DNA of 64,000 nt, taken from Thermotoga neapolitana DSM 4359 (GTDB taxonomy: Bacteria > Thermotogota > Thermotogae > Thermotogales > Thermotogaceae). The translations under genes and the position numbers were made by a program. The first letter of the stretch is position 1; every line of letters starts with the position of its first letter. The DNA lies in contig NC_011978.1 of the NCBI RefSeq assembly GCF_000018945.1, forward strand, positions 838,729 to 902,728, written 5' to 3'. The notes under the pieces were generated by a model. It made no database searches. It was not told the DNA's origin and was given only the letters and a program-made list of their open reading frames with translations. Below are positions 45,563 through 55,784 of the stretch, piece by piece.

Positions 45563-46151
45563 TGAACTTCATACCCGTTTTTTCACACGCTCCGTCGTTC
45601 ACTTCATCGTCACCGTACATGACACAATCCTCTGGCAGAACTCCGATTTTTTCGCATATTTCAAGGTAATACCTCGGATCGGGTTTGCAGAAGTGAAAAC
45701 TCTCCATGTCCGTTATCAGATGGAAATCCTTTTCTGAGAGACCTATCCAGTTCAACCTTTTCGTTATGGCTATCCTTGGAAAAACAGGATTTGTTGCAAG
45801 AACGATCTTTCCTTCTTTCTTTTTCTCACTGAGAAGATCCAGCGTTTCTCTGAAAGGCCTAACTGTGTTCCTGAGAGTGTCAAAAAGATCACTTCTGTAG
45901 AAATCCATGAAAAGGTCTTTCCATTCTTCGGCCTTTCGCTTTGTTTTGCTTTCAAGGCATTTCATGTATCTTTCGAGATTTGTGGTGCCATCCGGTTTTT
46001 TTGTTATTTCCTCCACACAATCGAGAATCAGGTTTGGCGAGATCAAAACGTCCTTTTCTTTGAAAAACGAAGTCAGATGTTTGAAATATTCCTCCGCAAA
46101 CCCATTATCTTTTGCCAGCGTTCCATCATAATCGAAAAGAAAGACCTTCAT
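45549..46151 (-). CDS. HAD-superfamily hydrolase
   Basis: A 200-residue HAD phosphatase with a helical cap. Motif I is FLFDYDGTLAKD (nucleophile Asp and acid/base Asp), motif II VLATNPVF, motif III KPDPRYYLE and motif IV MYGDDEVNDGAC. The substrate cannot be read from sequence; relatives act on phosphoglycolate, nucleotides or sugar phosphates. ATG at 46151 follows AAGGAGGGTC. Convergent with the HD-GYP gene, overlapping its last 14 bases. Confidence 0.92.
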   Translation of the reverse strand: MKVFLFDYDGTLAKDNGFAEEYFKHLTSFFKEKDVLISPNLILDCVEEITKKPDGTTNLERYMKCLESKTKRKAEEWKDLFMDFYRSDLFDTLRNTVRPFRETLDLLSEKKKEGKIVLATNPVFPRIAITKRLNWIGLSEKDFHLITDMESFHFCKPDPRYYLEICEKIGVLPEDCVMYGDDEVNDGACEKTGMKFIKVR

Positions 46152-46223
46152 TTTCTTGACCCTCCTTTTTAACTATTCTAACACTAGTTCGGTGATAGAA
46201 TTTTTAACGGGAGGTGGTGCGCT

Positions 46224-47588
46224 CTGGAAAGAGAAACAAGAGGAATCAGACTTCTGAGGGGAGATCCCAAAAAGGCGATTGTCAAACTCTCCGTTCCCAT
46301 GATGCTTGCAATGCTCGTTCAGACGATCTACAATCTGGCGGATGGAATCTGGGTGGCAGGACTTGGACCTCAGGCTCTTGCGGCAATAGGATTGTTCTTT
46401 CCAATCTTCATGATCATCATCTCGCTTGCAGCAGGTATTGGTGTTGGTGCGAGTTCTGTTGTGTCTCAGAAGATAGGTGAAAGGGACAAAACGGGTGCTG
46501 ATGTTGCCGCTTCTGTTTCAATGCTACTTTCGGTGATCATCGGTTTGATGGGGATCGCTGTTTTTCTGCCCGCTGTTCCATCCATTCTCGGTTTTGCCGG
46601 TGCGCGTGGAGAAACTCTAAATCTGACTTTGGAGTATTCTGTTGTTCTCATATATTCCATGCCTCTTCTCATGTTCAACAACGTGGCCAACGGTGTTCTC
46701 AGGGGAGAAGGAGATGCAAAAAGGGCGATGATCGCAATAGCTGCAGGTTCTCTTCTCAACATAGCCCTGGATCCTCTGTTCATATACGTTTTTGGATTTG
46801 GGATCAAAGGAGCCGCTTATGCCACGGTACTTTCGATCGCTGTTTCCTCTTTTCTGATCTCCTTTTGGCTTTTCTTCAAAAAGGATACGTACGTATCCTT
46901 CCATCTCGGATGGAATTGGGAGATATTGAAGAGAATTCTAAAGATAGGAATTCCAGCGTCTCTGGCGCAGGCCATGATGTCCATAGCGATCTACATCCTC
47001 AACGTTTTTGCAGTGAAGGCTGGGGGAGATTATGGAGTTGCTGTCTTCACGAGTGCGTGGCGTGTGGTGAACTTTGGAACGGTTCCGCTCATCGGAATGG
47101 CCATGGCGGTGACTTCTGTCACGGGGGCAGCGTTTGGCGAAAGAAACGCTGAAAAACTCGAAACGGCGCATCTTTATGCCGTGAAACTTGGTTTTTTCAT
47201 CGGACTGGTGGTGATGCTGGCAATACTTGTCTTTGCACCCTTCATAGCAAAGGCGTTTACCTATTCTCAGGAAGGAGAGAGGATTTACAGCGAACTCGTG
47301 AGGGCTCTTAGAGTGTTGAGCCTTTTCCTTCCCGGTGTTCCCTTTGGAATGTTCACCTCTTCCATGTTTCAGGGTGTGGGTCAGGGTTTGAAAAGTCTTG
47401 CTGTGACCATAATGAGAACTGTGATCATGCAGGTGCTCTTTTCGTGGTTGTTCGTGTTCGTTCTGAAGGCAGGGCTGATGGGTGTCTGGTGGGGAATAGT
47501 CCTTGGAAATGCCACATCCGCATTCATCACCTTCACCTGGGGAAGGTTCACGGTGAATCGGTTGAAGAAGGAGTTTCAGGCATTATAA
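46224..47588 (+). CDS. MATE-family multidrug/Na+ antiporter, probable CTG start
   Basis: Twelve-helix MATE exporter, about 454 residues. LSVPMMLAMLVQTIYNLADGIWVAGLGPQALAAIGL and a second copy of the fold (IGIPASLAQAMMSIAIYILNVFAV) are typical. The first ATG in frame (46299) would begin inside helix 1. The frame upstream encodes the family's usual N-terminus (ERETRGIRLLRGDPKKAIVKLSVP) with no ATG, GTG or TTG. CTG at 46224 follows GGGAGGTGG by about seven bases and is the best start. In Na+-cycling Thermotoga, Na+ coupling would be expected; the substrate is unknown. Confidence 0.87.
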   Translation: MERETRGIRLLRGDPKKAIVKLSVPMMLAMLVQTIYNLADGIWVAGLGPQALAAIGLFFPIFMIIISLAAGIGVGASSVVSQKIGERDKTGADVAASVSMLLSVIIGLMGIAVFLPAVPSILGFAGARGETLNLTLEYSVVLIYSMPLLMFNNVANGVLRGEGDAKRAMIAIAAGSLLNIALDPLFIYVFGFGIKGAAYATVLSIAVSSFLISFWLFFKKDTYVSFHLGWNWEILKRILKIGIPASLAQAMMSIAIYILNVFAVKAGGDYGVAVFTSAWRVVNFGTVPLIGMAMAVTSVTGAAFGERNAEKLETAHLYAVKLGFFIGLVVMLAILVFAPFIAKAFTYSQEGERIYSELVRALRVLSLFLPGVPFGMFTSSMFQGVGQGLKSLAVTIMRTVIMQVLFSWLFVFVLKAGLMGVWWGIVLGNATSAFITFTWGRFTVNRLKKEFQAL

Positions 47589-47609
47589 TGTCATCGAGGA
47601 GGGAGATGC

Positions 47610-47993
47610 ATGGTCAAGATAGAGGCCTCTTATTCCACCATTGAAAAGGTCGTTTTAAAAACTGCGGAGGGTATATCTCACTTTTCGATCTCGAAAGACG
47701 AGGAAAACCTTCTGGTGAAGATGAAGCACGGGTCTTTTCCCTTTGCCATATCGGTGAAGATTAAAGTACTGTCAACCCAGCGAACACCGGACGATCCCAT
47801 CGTGCTGAAGGTGGGTGTTCCTTCCTTTCTGATGGAAATGCTAAAGAGCAGAATAGAACGGGAAGGGGTGGAACTTCACGGAAACGAAATACACCTTTAC
47901 CCAAGAAAGATCTCCAGGGTGTTCGAGGATCTCATAATCTCAAATGTAGAACTCAATGAAGACAGAATCATACTCCATGTGGAGGAGGCATGA
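47610..47993 (+). CDS. Conserved-looking hypothetical protein
   Basis: A 127-residue soluble protein, mixed alpha/beta, no signal peptide or membrane segment. Alternating strands (EKVVLKTAEGISHFSISKDEENLLVKMKHGSFPFAISVKIKVL) and a helix (PSFLMEMLKSRIEREGVEL) suggest a small compact domain. I recognise no family. ATG at 47610 follows GGAGGGAG. It is 21 bases after the MATE gene and likely in the same transcript; its stop is two bases from that of the convergent LtaS-like gene. Confidence 0.8.
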   Translation: MVKIEASYSTIEKVVLKTAEGISHFSISKDEENLLVKMKHGSFPFAISVKIKVLSTQRTPDDPIVLKVGVPSFLMEMLKSRIEREGVELHGNEIHLYPRKISRVFEDLIISNVELNEDRIILHVEEA

Positions 47994-47995
47994 AT

Positions 47996-49754
47996 TCACT
48001 TTTTTGCGAAGTCTGAAATGGCCTTGCAATTTCTGAGGATGAAATATCTGGAAGCCTCTATCTGCTGTATGGCTTTCACGTATCCGTCCAGAAATTCCAC
48101 GTAGTTTCTGTCCTCACCATTTTCAATGGCAAGACTCTTGTCCAGCCTACCGTCCCAGGAAACTATGAAGGTTCGGTCGTCGTCTATGAACGAGCCGTCC
48201 GGAACGTGATATCTCAGTGCAACAAAACCGTGGGATGTGTTCAAAAGATCGCGTCCCATGAAAAAGCCCTCCCTGTACTCTATACCCATAACGTTGAGGA
48301 TCGTCGGCAGAAAATCGATCTGTCCACCTGTTGTCTTCACGATGCGGTGCACGCCGCTTCCTGGTATATGAATTGCGAAGGGAACGTTGAGAGCCTTCTC
48401 GAAGGTGTACTCTTCTCCCAGGATCTTTGGCATGTTGACTCTGACTTCTCTGTTGAACGGATACAGACCCGCATGATCACCGTAGAGAACGATCACCGAG
48501 TTGTCGTAGAGTCCTGTGCGTTTGAGTTCCTCAAGGAAAACTCCAAAGGCCTCATCCGCATAATGTATGGCCTGAAGATAGTGCCCAAACTATGGTATCA
48601 CTTATCTCTTCCGGAAGGTTCAGTTTCCTGTGCTCTTCAGGAATGACGAAGGGAGTGTGGCTCGATATGGTGATCAGAAAAGCGTAGAATGGTTTTGGTG
48701 AACTCTTTAGTTTTTGAACGGCCTGTTTGAAGAAAGAAACGTCTGCAAGCCCCATTCCAAAGATTTCGTCCTGTTTGAAATCTTCAAGGCTCACAAACTC
48801 ATCAAATCCTATGTGCTTGTAAACCTCTTCTCTGTTCCAGAACCAGGCAACGTTTCCATGGAACACGATCGTGTGGTAGCCGTTCGACTTCATTATTTTT
48901 GGAAGTGTTGGAAGACCGATCACAGGGTACTCTTCGTAGACCACGGCATCGCCCAGGGTGTGAAGAGAGGTGTTCACGACAAACTCGGCGTCCGCCGTGT
49001 TTCCACTTCCCACCTGTTGATAACACCTTGAAAAGTAGATCGTGTCTCTATCTTTCAGAAAGGCGTTTATGTTCGGCGTGATCTCCTGTCCGTTCACCGT
49101 GAGTCCAACAACGAAGTTCTGGAGTGACTCCATCTGAACAACTATCACGTTCTTTCCTTTTCCAATCCCGAAGAATTTCTTCTGCAAGTTGTTTTCTCTT
49201 TCCTCCACTACGGGAACTTTTTCGGCTTTGTTTTCTCTCTTTTCTTGAGGAGAAAAGAGGTCAATTATATCCTGAAGGTGATAGGAAAACATACCGTATC
49301 TGTTGAAAACAAACTTCGGTTCCAGACGCTGAGATGTATGAATGGCTGCTATGAAAGTGAAGGAAATCAGTATCAGGCTCAGCGTGAGGAAACTGCCAGA
49401 TTTTTCTCTCTCCTTAAAGAGAAACCACACAAAAGGAAGATCCGCCACAAAGAAAAGGGAATAAACGTCGATGAAGTATTTTATGTCCCCTCCAAGATCG
49501 CCCACCTGGGGAATCAGGGTTATTTCCCTTATGGAAGGAAGGTTTCCAAAATTCTGGAAATACAGATAATCAACGAAAAGCAAAAGGGAGAGCACAATGT
49601 AGAGGAATCTGTGCCCTCCCCTGAAGATCAGAAACAGTATCAAAAGCCAGCCAGCCGTACTGAAAACAATCGAAACGCTGAAAGAGTTCAAAGTGACCGC
49701 ATAGAACAGAACCAGTTTAACGGCAAAAAGAACCATCAAAAAGTAACTGTTCAT
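47996..49754 (-). pseudogene. LtaS/MdoB-like membrane phosphoglycerol transferase, one-base frameshift
   Basis: The family moves glycerophosphate from lipids onto a polymer outside the membrane. Five N-terminal helices precede an alkaline-phosphatase-fold domain with metal Glu (IVVQMESLQNF), nucleophile Thr (VGSGNTADAEF), FHGNVAWFWNR and, after the break, YGDHAGLYP. The first frame ends at 48552 with WALSSGHTLCG. Removing one T from GTTTGGGCAC (plus-strand AAA at 48587-48589) restores VGHYLQAIHYADEAFGVF and joins the rest, total 585 residues. The break removes the last metal ligands. It is the last gene of the murB-to-lysS run. The lesion is real or a sequence error. Confidence 0.85.
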
Positions 49755-49757
49755 CGT

Positions 49758-51500
49758 TTATTCACCCGTTGCTGTAGAGGGTGTTGATTCTTCCGTTTCC
49801 AGTTCCTTCAAAAGCGATTCCACCTGGTTGTAGGCAGACTCATAATCCATGAAGCTTGGATCCAGGTTCTTCATCTCATCGAGGTAGAACTTTGCGGATG
49901 TTGGGTCCTTCAGTGCAAGACTCATATCGTAGAGCATGTAGTAAGAGTCGAGTCTCATATCCGTAGAAGCGTCCGTAGCGTTGGCCACGGTATAGAGTCC
50001 GAGCATGGTTCTGAGAACCTGATTTGGATCGTAGCTTCCCATCGACAAATAGGGCTTGATTTGATTGTACAGGTTGGAATAGTAGTTATATCTTATGTTG
50101 ATGTCGTCTGGATTCATCTGGTACGCGTACTCAAGAACGTACGTGGAGGACGGGTAGTTGGAATAGAGGTAGTTTACAACGGTTCTTTTTCGGCTCTCCA
50201 CTGTATTTTTCTCGTTTTCTAGTTCCTGCTTCTTTTTGGCGACTTCCTCGAGCGAAAGTTCCCCGTACTTTTTCACAAGGTCCTCATCGGGCTCTTGAGC
50301 GTTCTTGAGGGCTTCTTCGTACTGCGTCATTTCGGCTATCTGTTGAGTGAGATCCTGTATCTTCGTGTCGGAGAGAAGAACAAAGAGTGATTTCAACTCA
50401 TCGGATACTTCCTCAACCAGCCTGTCTTCCTGGAAGAGAAGATTCGATAGTTTTTCGTAAAGTCCCTCTTCGTTTTTCAGGTATCTCCACCAGTACTCGA
50501 GCACCTGGTCGTTGAACACGTAGGACAGATTCTCTTCTCTCATGAATTCTTCCAGCCACTTCTGGAATTTTTCCTGCTCCAGTTTCGTTTTCACTTCACT
50601 GTACGCATCGCTGTTTTCAAAGGCGTTGAAATCTGTGAGGACCGAAGAGGTTTGCACCCTGAATACGTACCACTGGTCGAGGAAATAAAACGGTCCTACG
50701 ATCGAACCTGGCGTGGCACTGAACAGAGCCGTGTCTATTTCTTCCGGGAAGATTCCCCTTGTGGCGTTTGAGAATGGCTGCACCGTGAGTCCCATACTGG
50801 AGGCAGCCTCATCGAAACCCATCTCGCTGGCTTTTGCCAGGAACTCCTGAACTGTTGAGCTGCTGTCGAACGATATGGCCTCCAGATCCACCCTGTCGTA
50901 CTGGTTTTGAAGTTCTTCTTTGTTTTCCTCAAAGTACTGTTTTATCTCATCCTCACTGACAGCACCCACTGCTTCCTGGACCTTCTTCACTGTGAGTTGG
51001 ACACGTATCTGCGGTTCAAGATAATCCTTCTCGTAGACTGAAAGGCTTCCATATCTTCTCTTTATTTGATCAAGCTGATTCTGATCGTTCTTTATCGTGT
51101 TAATGATACTCTTCACTTCCTGTTCTACTTCTTTTTTGGAGGGTTTTATGTTGTTTTTCTCCGCATAATAGAGGATCACCTTTTGCTGGAGGAACACATC
51201 CGCTATCAATGCCTTAAGCCTGGGTTCTTCAAACAGGGGATCTAAAGAGTTGATCCTGTAGGAACTGAGCAGATTTGAATAATAATCGTTCACTTCCCAT
51301 GGCATGAGCCAGTAAGTAGGATCGGTGAGGGCCGTTCCATCTTTTGTGATGTAAGCAAGACTCTGGTCCAGGGTATAGTTCACGTTCCTTGAGGTGCCTC
51401 TCAGGTTTATCGACACAGACCACCAGATCATACCCGCAACGAAAGCGATGGCAATCGCCCAGATGATGACTCCCTGCCATTTTTTCATCCATTTTCTCAT
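49758..51500 (-). CDS. Membrane-anchored SurA/PpiD-like protein with TPR-like tail
   Basis: A 580-residue protein with an N-terminal anchor ([22 protein letters not shown]). A SurA-N-type helical region follows ([38 protein letters not shown]), then a parvulin-like domain around 195-300 ([54 protein letters not shown]). The C-terminal half is helical with acidic, TPR-like stretches. It is probably a chaperone for exported or outer-envelope proteins; isomerase activity is doubtful because the domain is degenerate. ATG at 51500 overlaps the lysS stop by four bases. Confidence 0.8.
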   Translation of the reverse strand: MRKWMKKWQGVIIWAIAIAFVAGMIWWSVSINLRGTSRNVNYTLDQSLAYITKDGTALTDPTYWLMPWEVNDYYSNLLSSYRINSLDPLFEEPRLKALIADVFLQQKVILYYAEKNNIKPSKKEVEQEVKSIINTIKNDQNQLDQIKRRYGSLSVYEKDYLEPQIRVQLTVKKVQEAVGAVSEDEIKQYFEENKEELQNQYDRVDLEAISFDSSSTVQEFLAKASEMGFDEAASSMGLTVQPFSNATRGIFPEEIDTALFSATPGSIVGPFYFLDQWYVFRVQTSSVLTDFNAFENSDAYSEVKTKLEQEKFQKWLEEFMREENLSYVFNDQVLEYWWRYLKNEEGLYEKLSNLLFQEDRLVEEVSDELKSLFVLLSDTKIQDLTQQIAEMTQYEEALKNAQEPDEDLVKKYGELSLEEVAKKKQELENEKNTVESRKRTVVNYLYSNYPSSTYVLEYAYQMNPDDINIRYNYYSNLYNQIKPYLSMGSYDPNQVLRTMLGLYTVANATDASTDMRLDSYYMLYDMSLALKDPTSAKFYLDEMKNLDPSFMDYESAYNQVESLLKELETEESTPSTATGE

Positions 51501-53005
51501 TCCATGACCCCTCCTTCGAATTCCGCCTCTTCTTCCTCAAATTTCTTCGGTTTCACAAGCGGGAAGGGAATGATATCCCTTATTGTGGGAGAATCTGTGA
51601 TGAACATGAAGAGCCTGTCAAGACCGATACCAAGGCCACCGGTGGGAGGCATGCCGTACTCGAGGGCCCTTACAAAATCCAGGTCCATCATGTGGGCTTC
51701 CTCGTCGCCTTCTTCTCTCATCTTCATCTGCTCTAAAAATCTCTGATACTGATCGATGGGATCGTTCAATTCGCTGAAAGCGTTCGCAATCTCCCTTCCA
51801 AATATGATGAGTTCGAACCTTTCAGTGAGACGAGGATCCTCCCGATGTCTTTTCGCAAGCGGAGAGATGTCAACGGGATGATCGATGATGAACGTGGGGT
51901 TCACTAGTTCTTCCTCGACGATGTCTCTGAGTTTGTCTATGAGGTGTGCTCTGTTCTTTATTTCCACCTCAACACCGTGTTCTTCCAGTTTTTTCAGAAG
52001 AACTTCATCGCTGTCTTCGAGGATGTCAACTCCGAGTTTTTCTTTGAGAAAGTCCCTCATTCTCACCCTTCTCCAGGGAGGAGTGAAGTCTATTTCCTTA
52101 CCCTGGTATGTGATCTTCAGAGTTCCACAAGTTCTTTTCACCACTTCCACTATCAGTTCTTCGGTGAGATTCATCATATCGTTGTAGTCTGCATACGCCT
52201 GGTATATTTCGATGCTTGTGAACTCAGGACTGTGCTTGTACGAAATTCCTTCGTTCCTGAAGTTTTTGCCTATTTCGTATATTTTTTCAAAACCACCGAC
52301 GATCAGCCTCTTCAGATAGAGCTCCGGGGCTATTCTCAGGTACATGTCGACGTCGAAGACGTTCAGGTGCGTGACGAACGGTCTTGCCTCTGCACCACCG
52401 GTGACATAATGCAATATCGGTGTTTCAACCTCCACGAATCCTCTGCTGTTCAGGAACTCCCTGATTACTCTCATTGCTTCGAACCTTTTCTTGAACCTCT
52501 CAATTGCTTCATCGCTCATGATCAGTTCCAGATACCTCTGTCTGTAGATGATCTCTTTGTCTTTGATACCGTGCCACTTCTCTGGAAGAGGTCTCAAGGC
52601 TTTGCTCAGGAGTGTGAAATCTTCCACGTAGATCGTGAGTTCTCCCGTTTTACTCTTGAACGGAAAACCTCTTACTCCGACGAAGTCTCCTATCTTCACG
52701 TGTTTTTTGAAAAGCCCCATCCTGTCCTTCCCAACGGCATCTGCTCTTATGTAGGCCTGTATCCTTCCCGTGTCGTCCTTCAGATGGAAGAAGGCCGTTT
52801 TTCCATGATGACGTATGGACATCACCCTGCCGGCAAAACTCAGTTTTTCGCTCTCCTGCACCTCTCCAGCTTGAAGGTGGTCGTATTTTTCTTTTATCTC
52901 TGAAGCCGACATTTCTTTCTCAAAACGATAGGGATAGGGTTCTATGTTCATGGAACGAAGTTCTTGAATTTCTCTGATGCGTTGTTCTTTGAACTCTTTG
53001 AGCAC
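51497..53005 (-). CDS. lysS: Lysyl-tRNA synthetase, class II
   Basis: A 502-residue class II enzyme. OB-fold anticodon-binding domain at about 55-150 ([32 protein letters not shown]). Catalytic motifs: motif 1 around [23 protein letters not shown], motif 2 [26 protein letters not shown] and motif 3 [15 protein letters not shown] at 53005 follows GGAGGTG. Adjacent to greA, the arrangement common in bacteria. A long open frame opposite it is a shadow. Confidence 0.98.
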   Translation of the reverse strand: MLKEFKEQRIREIQELRSMNIEPYPYRFEKEMSASEIKEKYDHLQAGEVQESEKLSFAGRVMSIRHHGKTAFFHLKDDTGRIQAYIRADAVGKDRMGLFKKHVKIGDFVGVRGFPFKSKTGELTIYVEDFTLLSKALRPLPEKWHGIKDKEIIYRQRYLELIMSDEAIERFKKRFEAMRVIREFLNSRGFVEVETPILHYVTGGAEARPFVTHLNVFDVDMYLRIAPELYLKRLIVGGFEKIYEIGKNFRNEGISYKHSPEFTSIEIYQAYADYNDMMNLTEELIVEVVKRTCGTLKITYQGKEIDFTPPWRRVRMRDFLKEKLGVDILEDSDEVLLKKLEEHGVEVEIKNRAHLIDKLRDIVEEELVNPTFIIDHPVDISPLAKRHREDPRLTERFELIIFGREIANAFSELNDPIDQYQRFLEQMKMREEGDEEAHMMDLDFVRALEYGMPPTGGLGIGLDRLFMFITDSPTIRDIIPFPLVKPKKFEEEEAEFEGGVME

Positions 53006-53018
53006 AAAACCACCTCCA

Positions 53019-53489
53019 TTACCTGTTCGTTACCTCTACCACCTGATACCTCTGAACTCCACCCGGAGCCTTTACCTTAACGATGTCTCCCACTTTTCTT
53101 CCAAGAAGACTCTTTCCAAGCGGAGAATCTGCGCTCAGCTTCTGGGCAAAGAAATCAGCCTCCTGTGGGGTGACGATCCTGAACTTGTGCTCTTCTCCCG
53201 TATCGAGGTTTCTTATGGTAACCCACTTTCCGAGGGTCACCTCATCTCCTTCCTCCGAGTCTTCTATGATCTCAGCGTTGCTCAGGATTTGTTCGATTTC
53301 CATAATTCTGCTTCCCACGCGGCCCTGCTCGTTTTTCGCCGCTTCGTACTCGGAGTTTTCAGAAAGGTCTCCCAGTTCTCTGGCTTCCTTTATTCTTTCG
53401 GAGATCTCGTACATGAATTTTCTTTTCAATTCCTCCAGTTCCTGTTTCAGTTTTTCGTACCCCTCACGTGTGAGACGCACCTTTTTCAT
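53019..53489 (-). CDS. greA: Transcription elongation factor GreA
   Basis: A 156-residue factor that rescues backtracked RNA polymerase by stimulating transcript cleavage. N-terminal coiled coil ([45 protein letters not shown]) with the two acidic residues at the tip ([11 protein letters not shown]), and the C-terminal FKBP-like domain ([39 protein letters not shown]). Starts with ATG, overlapping the nrdR stop by four bases. Confidence 0.98.
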   Translation of the reverse strand: MKKVRLTREGYEKLKQELEELKRKFMYEISERIKEARELGDLSENSEYEAAKNEQGRVGSRIMEIEQILSNAEIIEDSEEGDEVTLGKWVTIRNLDTGEEHKFRIVTPQEADFFAQKLSADSPLGKSLLGRKVGDIVKVKAPGGVQRYQVVEVTNR

Positions 53490-53956
53490 TTCCCTTCGCC
53501 CTCCTTTTCCCTTTTGAGTTCCTTCACGATCTCCAGAAATTGATCAACTTCCCGGAAATCACGGTAAACGGATGCAAACCTCACGTACGCAACCTGGTCG
53601 AGTTTTTTCAACTCTTCCATGACGAGTTCTCCTATTTTTTTCGTCTCCACTTCGAAGAGGCCTTCTTCCCGAAGTTTCAGACAGATTCTGTTCACTGCTT
53701 CCTCTATCTGGTCGTAGGTGACAGGTCTTTTCTCACAGGCTTTTATCATACCATTTTTTATCTTGTTCCTATCGAATTTTTCTCTTCTGCCGTCCTTTTT
53801 TATGACGAGAACGGGGGCTTCCTCGTACCTTTCGTAGGTGGTGAATCTTCTGCCACATGAGATGCACTCTCTTCTTCTCCTGATGGCGGCACCATCTAGA
53901 GTCGGCCGTGAGTCCAGAACCCTCGTATCCATGGAACCACAAAACGGGCACCTCAT
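53486..53956 (-). CDS. nrdR: Ribonucleotide reductase repressor NrdR
   Basis: A 156-residue repressor with an N-terminal zinc ribbon ([15 protein letters not shown]...[17 protein letters not shown]) and an ATP-cone ([31 protein letters not shown]) that senses ATP/dATP. It controls ribonucleotide reductase operons. No nrd gene or obvious NrdR box is nearby. It overlaps whiA by four bases and greA by four, giving a tightly coupled order whiA-nrdR-greA-lysS. Confidence 0.97.
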   Translation of the reverse strand: MRCPFCGSMDTRVLDSRPTLDGAAIRRRRECISCGRRFTTYERYEEAPVLVIKKDGRREKFDRNKIKNGMIKACEKRPVTYDQIEEAVNRICLKLREEGLFEVETKKIGELVMEELKKLDQVAYVRFASVYRDFREVDQFLEIVKELKREKEGEGK

Positions 53957-54840
53957 TTTACATCACCGAACCTTTCGGCTATTTTAATGATCCTTTTCAA
54001 CTTGGAGTACAGTTGAGACTTTGTAAGGTTCAACCTCTTTCCAAGTTCTCTCAAAGACAATTCTTTGTTCATCAAACGGGCAAAGGCCACTTTTCTCAGA
54101 TCTTCCGGCAATTTATCCAGTCCCATCCTCCTCTGTATGAGTTCTATCGCCTTCACCTGTCTTGCCGTGCTCTCAGCGGTTCTGACAGCGTTTGCCTCTA
54201 TGAAATTCACCGTTCTGTTCACATCGCTTATCACCCTTCTTTCCGTCACTATCCGTTCTATCTCTCTCAGTTTCTCCTGAATACCGATGGCCTCGAGAAA
54301 GGTCATTATGTCTCTTATAGATTTTATATAAAGCTTTCTCGTGTTTGGAAGCTCCACCACACCGGAGTTTACGTTAAAAAAGAATTTCAAGGCTTTTTTT
54401 GTGGATAAAAGAACGTCTTCTTCGAACAGATTGATTTCCAGATGATAATGATGTTTTGGATCCGTCATGGAACCTCCTCCAAGGAACAGGCCCCTCAGAA
54501 ATGACACAAATAGAGCAACATCAGAAAAAGGATCGATCTGCATGAAACTTTCCGAATATTCAGTCATGATTTTTATGAATCTCTTCCTTATGTTGTGGGA
54601 TTTCTCCACGACTATCTCCACAACGGGAACGGATATGTACTTCATTAAGTTCAAAAGCCGCCTCGAGGCGGCAAAGGAATGAAGTGAAAAGACGAGTTGC
54701 CTCTTTTTGACGTCGAAATCTCCCCTCGCCTTTATAAAGCCAAGAAGTTCTGATCTGGCCTCATCGCGACTTCCAAAAGGTATTTTAACGAGTTCTTCCT
54801 TTATCTCTTCTGAAAAAGTGCGCCTCAGAAGGATCACCAC
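53953..54840 (-). CDS. whiA: WhiA family DNA-binding protein
   Basis: A protein of about 292-295 residues combining a degenerate LAGLIDADG homing-endonuclease fold ([36 protein letters not shown]) with a C-terminal helix-turn-helix ([23 protein letters not shown]). WhiA controls sporulation in Streptomyces and division/chromosome segregation in Bacillus. The catalytic acidic residues of nucleases are replaced. Starts: GTG at 54840 or 54837, both within GAGGTGGTGATC; a CTG at 54828 (LRRTFSEEI) has the best spacing. It overlaps yvcK by seven bases. The rapZ-yvcK-whiA order is that of Firmicutes and Actinobacteria. Confidence 0.93.
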   Translation of the reverse strand: MVILLRRTFSEEIKEELVKIPFGSRDEARSELLGFIKARGDFDVKKRQLVFSLHSFAASRRLLNLMKYISVPVVEIVVEKSHNIRKRFIKIMTEYSESFMQIDPFSDVALFVSFLRGLFLGGGSMTDPKHHYHLEINLFEEDVLLSTKKALKFFFNVNSGVVELPNTRKLYIKSIRDIMTFLEAIGIQEKLREIERIVTERRVISDVNRTVNFIEANAVRTAESTARQVKAIELIQRRMGLDKLPEDLRKVAFARLMNKELSLRELGKRLNLTKSQLYSKLKRIIKIAERFGDVK

Positions 54841-55784
54841 CTCGAGATCCTCTCTATAACACCGGCAAGTCTCAGGAAATCATGACGTACCTTTTTCTTT
54901 CCGTCCAGTGGATCTACGATCTCTGTCAGAAGGGGTTCTGCGATGATCGTGTTCTGCGTGTTTTCCACATCTATCTCTACAAAATCACTCCCTTCCTTTC
55001 TGTACCTTTCGAGAACTTCTGGAGATGGTCTTTTTGTGTTCACCACCACAAAATCCACTTTCTCTTCGAGATATCTTTCGAGTTCTCTTACGTGATCGGA
55101 AACCCTGTAACCTGTTGTCTCACCGGGTTGTGTCATGAGATTGCATATATAAACCTTCCTGGCTTTTGATCTCTTTATCGCTTCTTTCACACCCTTTACC
55201 AGTACGTTGGTTATGATGCTCGTGTAGAGGCTTCCTGGTCCGAACACGATCATCTCCGCCTCAGATATCGCTTCCGTCACTCCAGGCAGAGCCTCTATAG
55301 ATCTGTCGAGCCATACTTTCACTATCTTTCCATTCTTTTTGACTATGTTTGTTTCGCCCACCACTTCTTCTCCGTCTTCGAACCTTGCCACAAGTCTTGC
55401 GTGATCTTCACTCACGGGAAGCACCCTTCCTTTTATGGCCAGCACCTTCTCCAGGGTTCTTATGGCTTCAGAGAAGCTTCCTTCGATCTTGGTGAGTGCT
55501 GCTATGATGAGGTTTCCAAGACTGTGCCCTTTCAAAGATCCTTCCATGAAACGGTAGTTCATGAGTTTTGCCAGAAGGTCCTCATCTTCAGCGAGTGCAA
55601 CGATGTTGTTTCTGACGTCACCCGGTGGAGGCACGTTCAGTTCTTTCCTGAGTTTTCCCGAGCTTCCCCCCTCATCCGTTACGGAAACGACAGCGGTTAT
55701 CTCGAAGGATGAAAGGTGTTTTAAGCCCTTCAGCAGGGTGGAAAGTCCCGTACCTCCCCCTATCGTGACCACCTTCATCTTCAC
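54834..55784 (-). CDS. YvcK/GlmR-type regulator
   Basis: A 316-residue CofD-like Rossmann protein. GGGTGLSTLLKGLKHLSSFEITAVVSVTDEGGSSGKLR binds UDP-GlcNAc in GlmR; VPPPGDVRNNIVALAEDEDLL and FGPGSLYTSIITNVLVKGVKEAI also match. In B. subtilis it adjusts peptidoglycan precursor synthesis and gluconeogenic growth. It does not have the CofD substrate residues and should not be named a transferase. ATG at 55784 overlaps the rapZ stop. Confidence 0.95.
   Translation of the reverse strand: MKMKVVTIGGGTGLSTLLKGLKHLSSFEITAVVSVTDEGGSSGKLRKELNVPPPGDVRNNIVALAEDEDLLAKLMNYRFMEGSLKGHSLGNLIIAALTKIEGSFSEAIRTLEKVLAIKGRVLPVSEDHARLVARFEDGEEVVGETNIVKKNGKIVKVWLDRSIEALPGVTEAISEAEMIVFGPGSLYTSIITNVLVKGVKEAIKRSKARKVYICNLMTQPGETTGYRVSDHVRELERYLEEKVDFVVVNTKRPSPEVLERYRKEGSDFVEIDVENTQNTIIAEPLLTEIVDPLDGKKKVRHDFLRLAGVIERISRW

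Noticed and set aside
51944-52903. 319-codon open frame antisense to lysS
   Set aside because: It lies wholly inside an intact lysS and shows no protein-like features.
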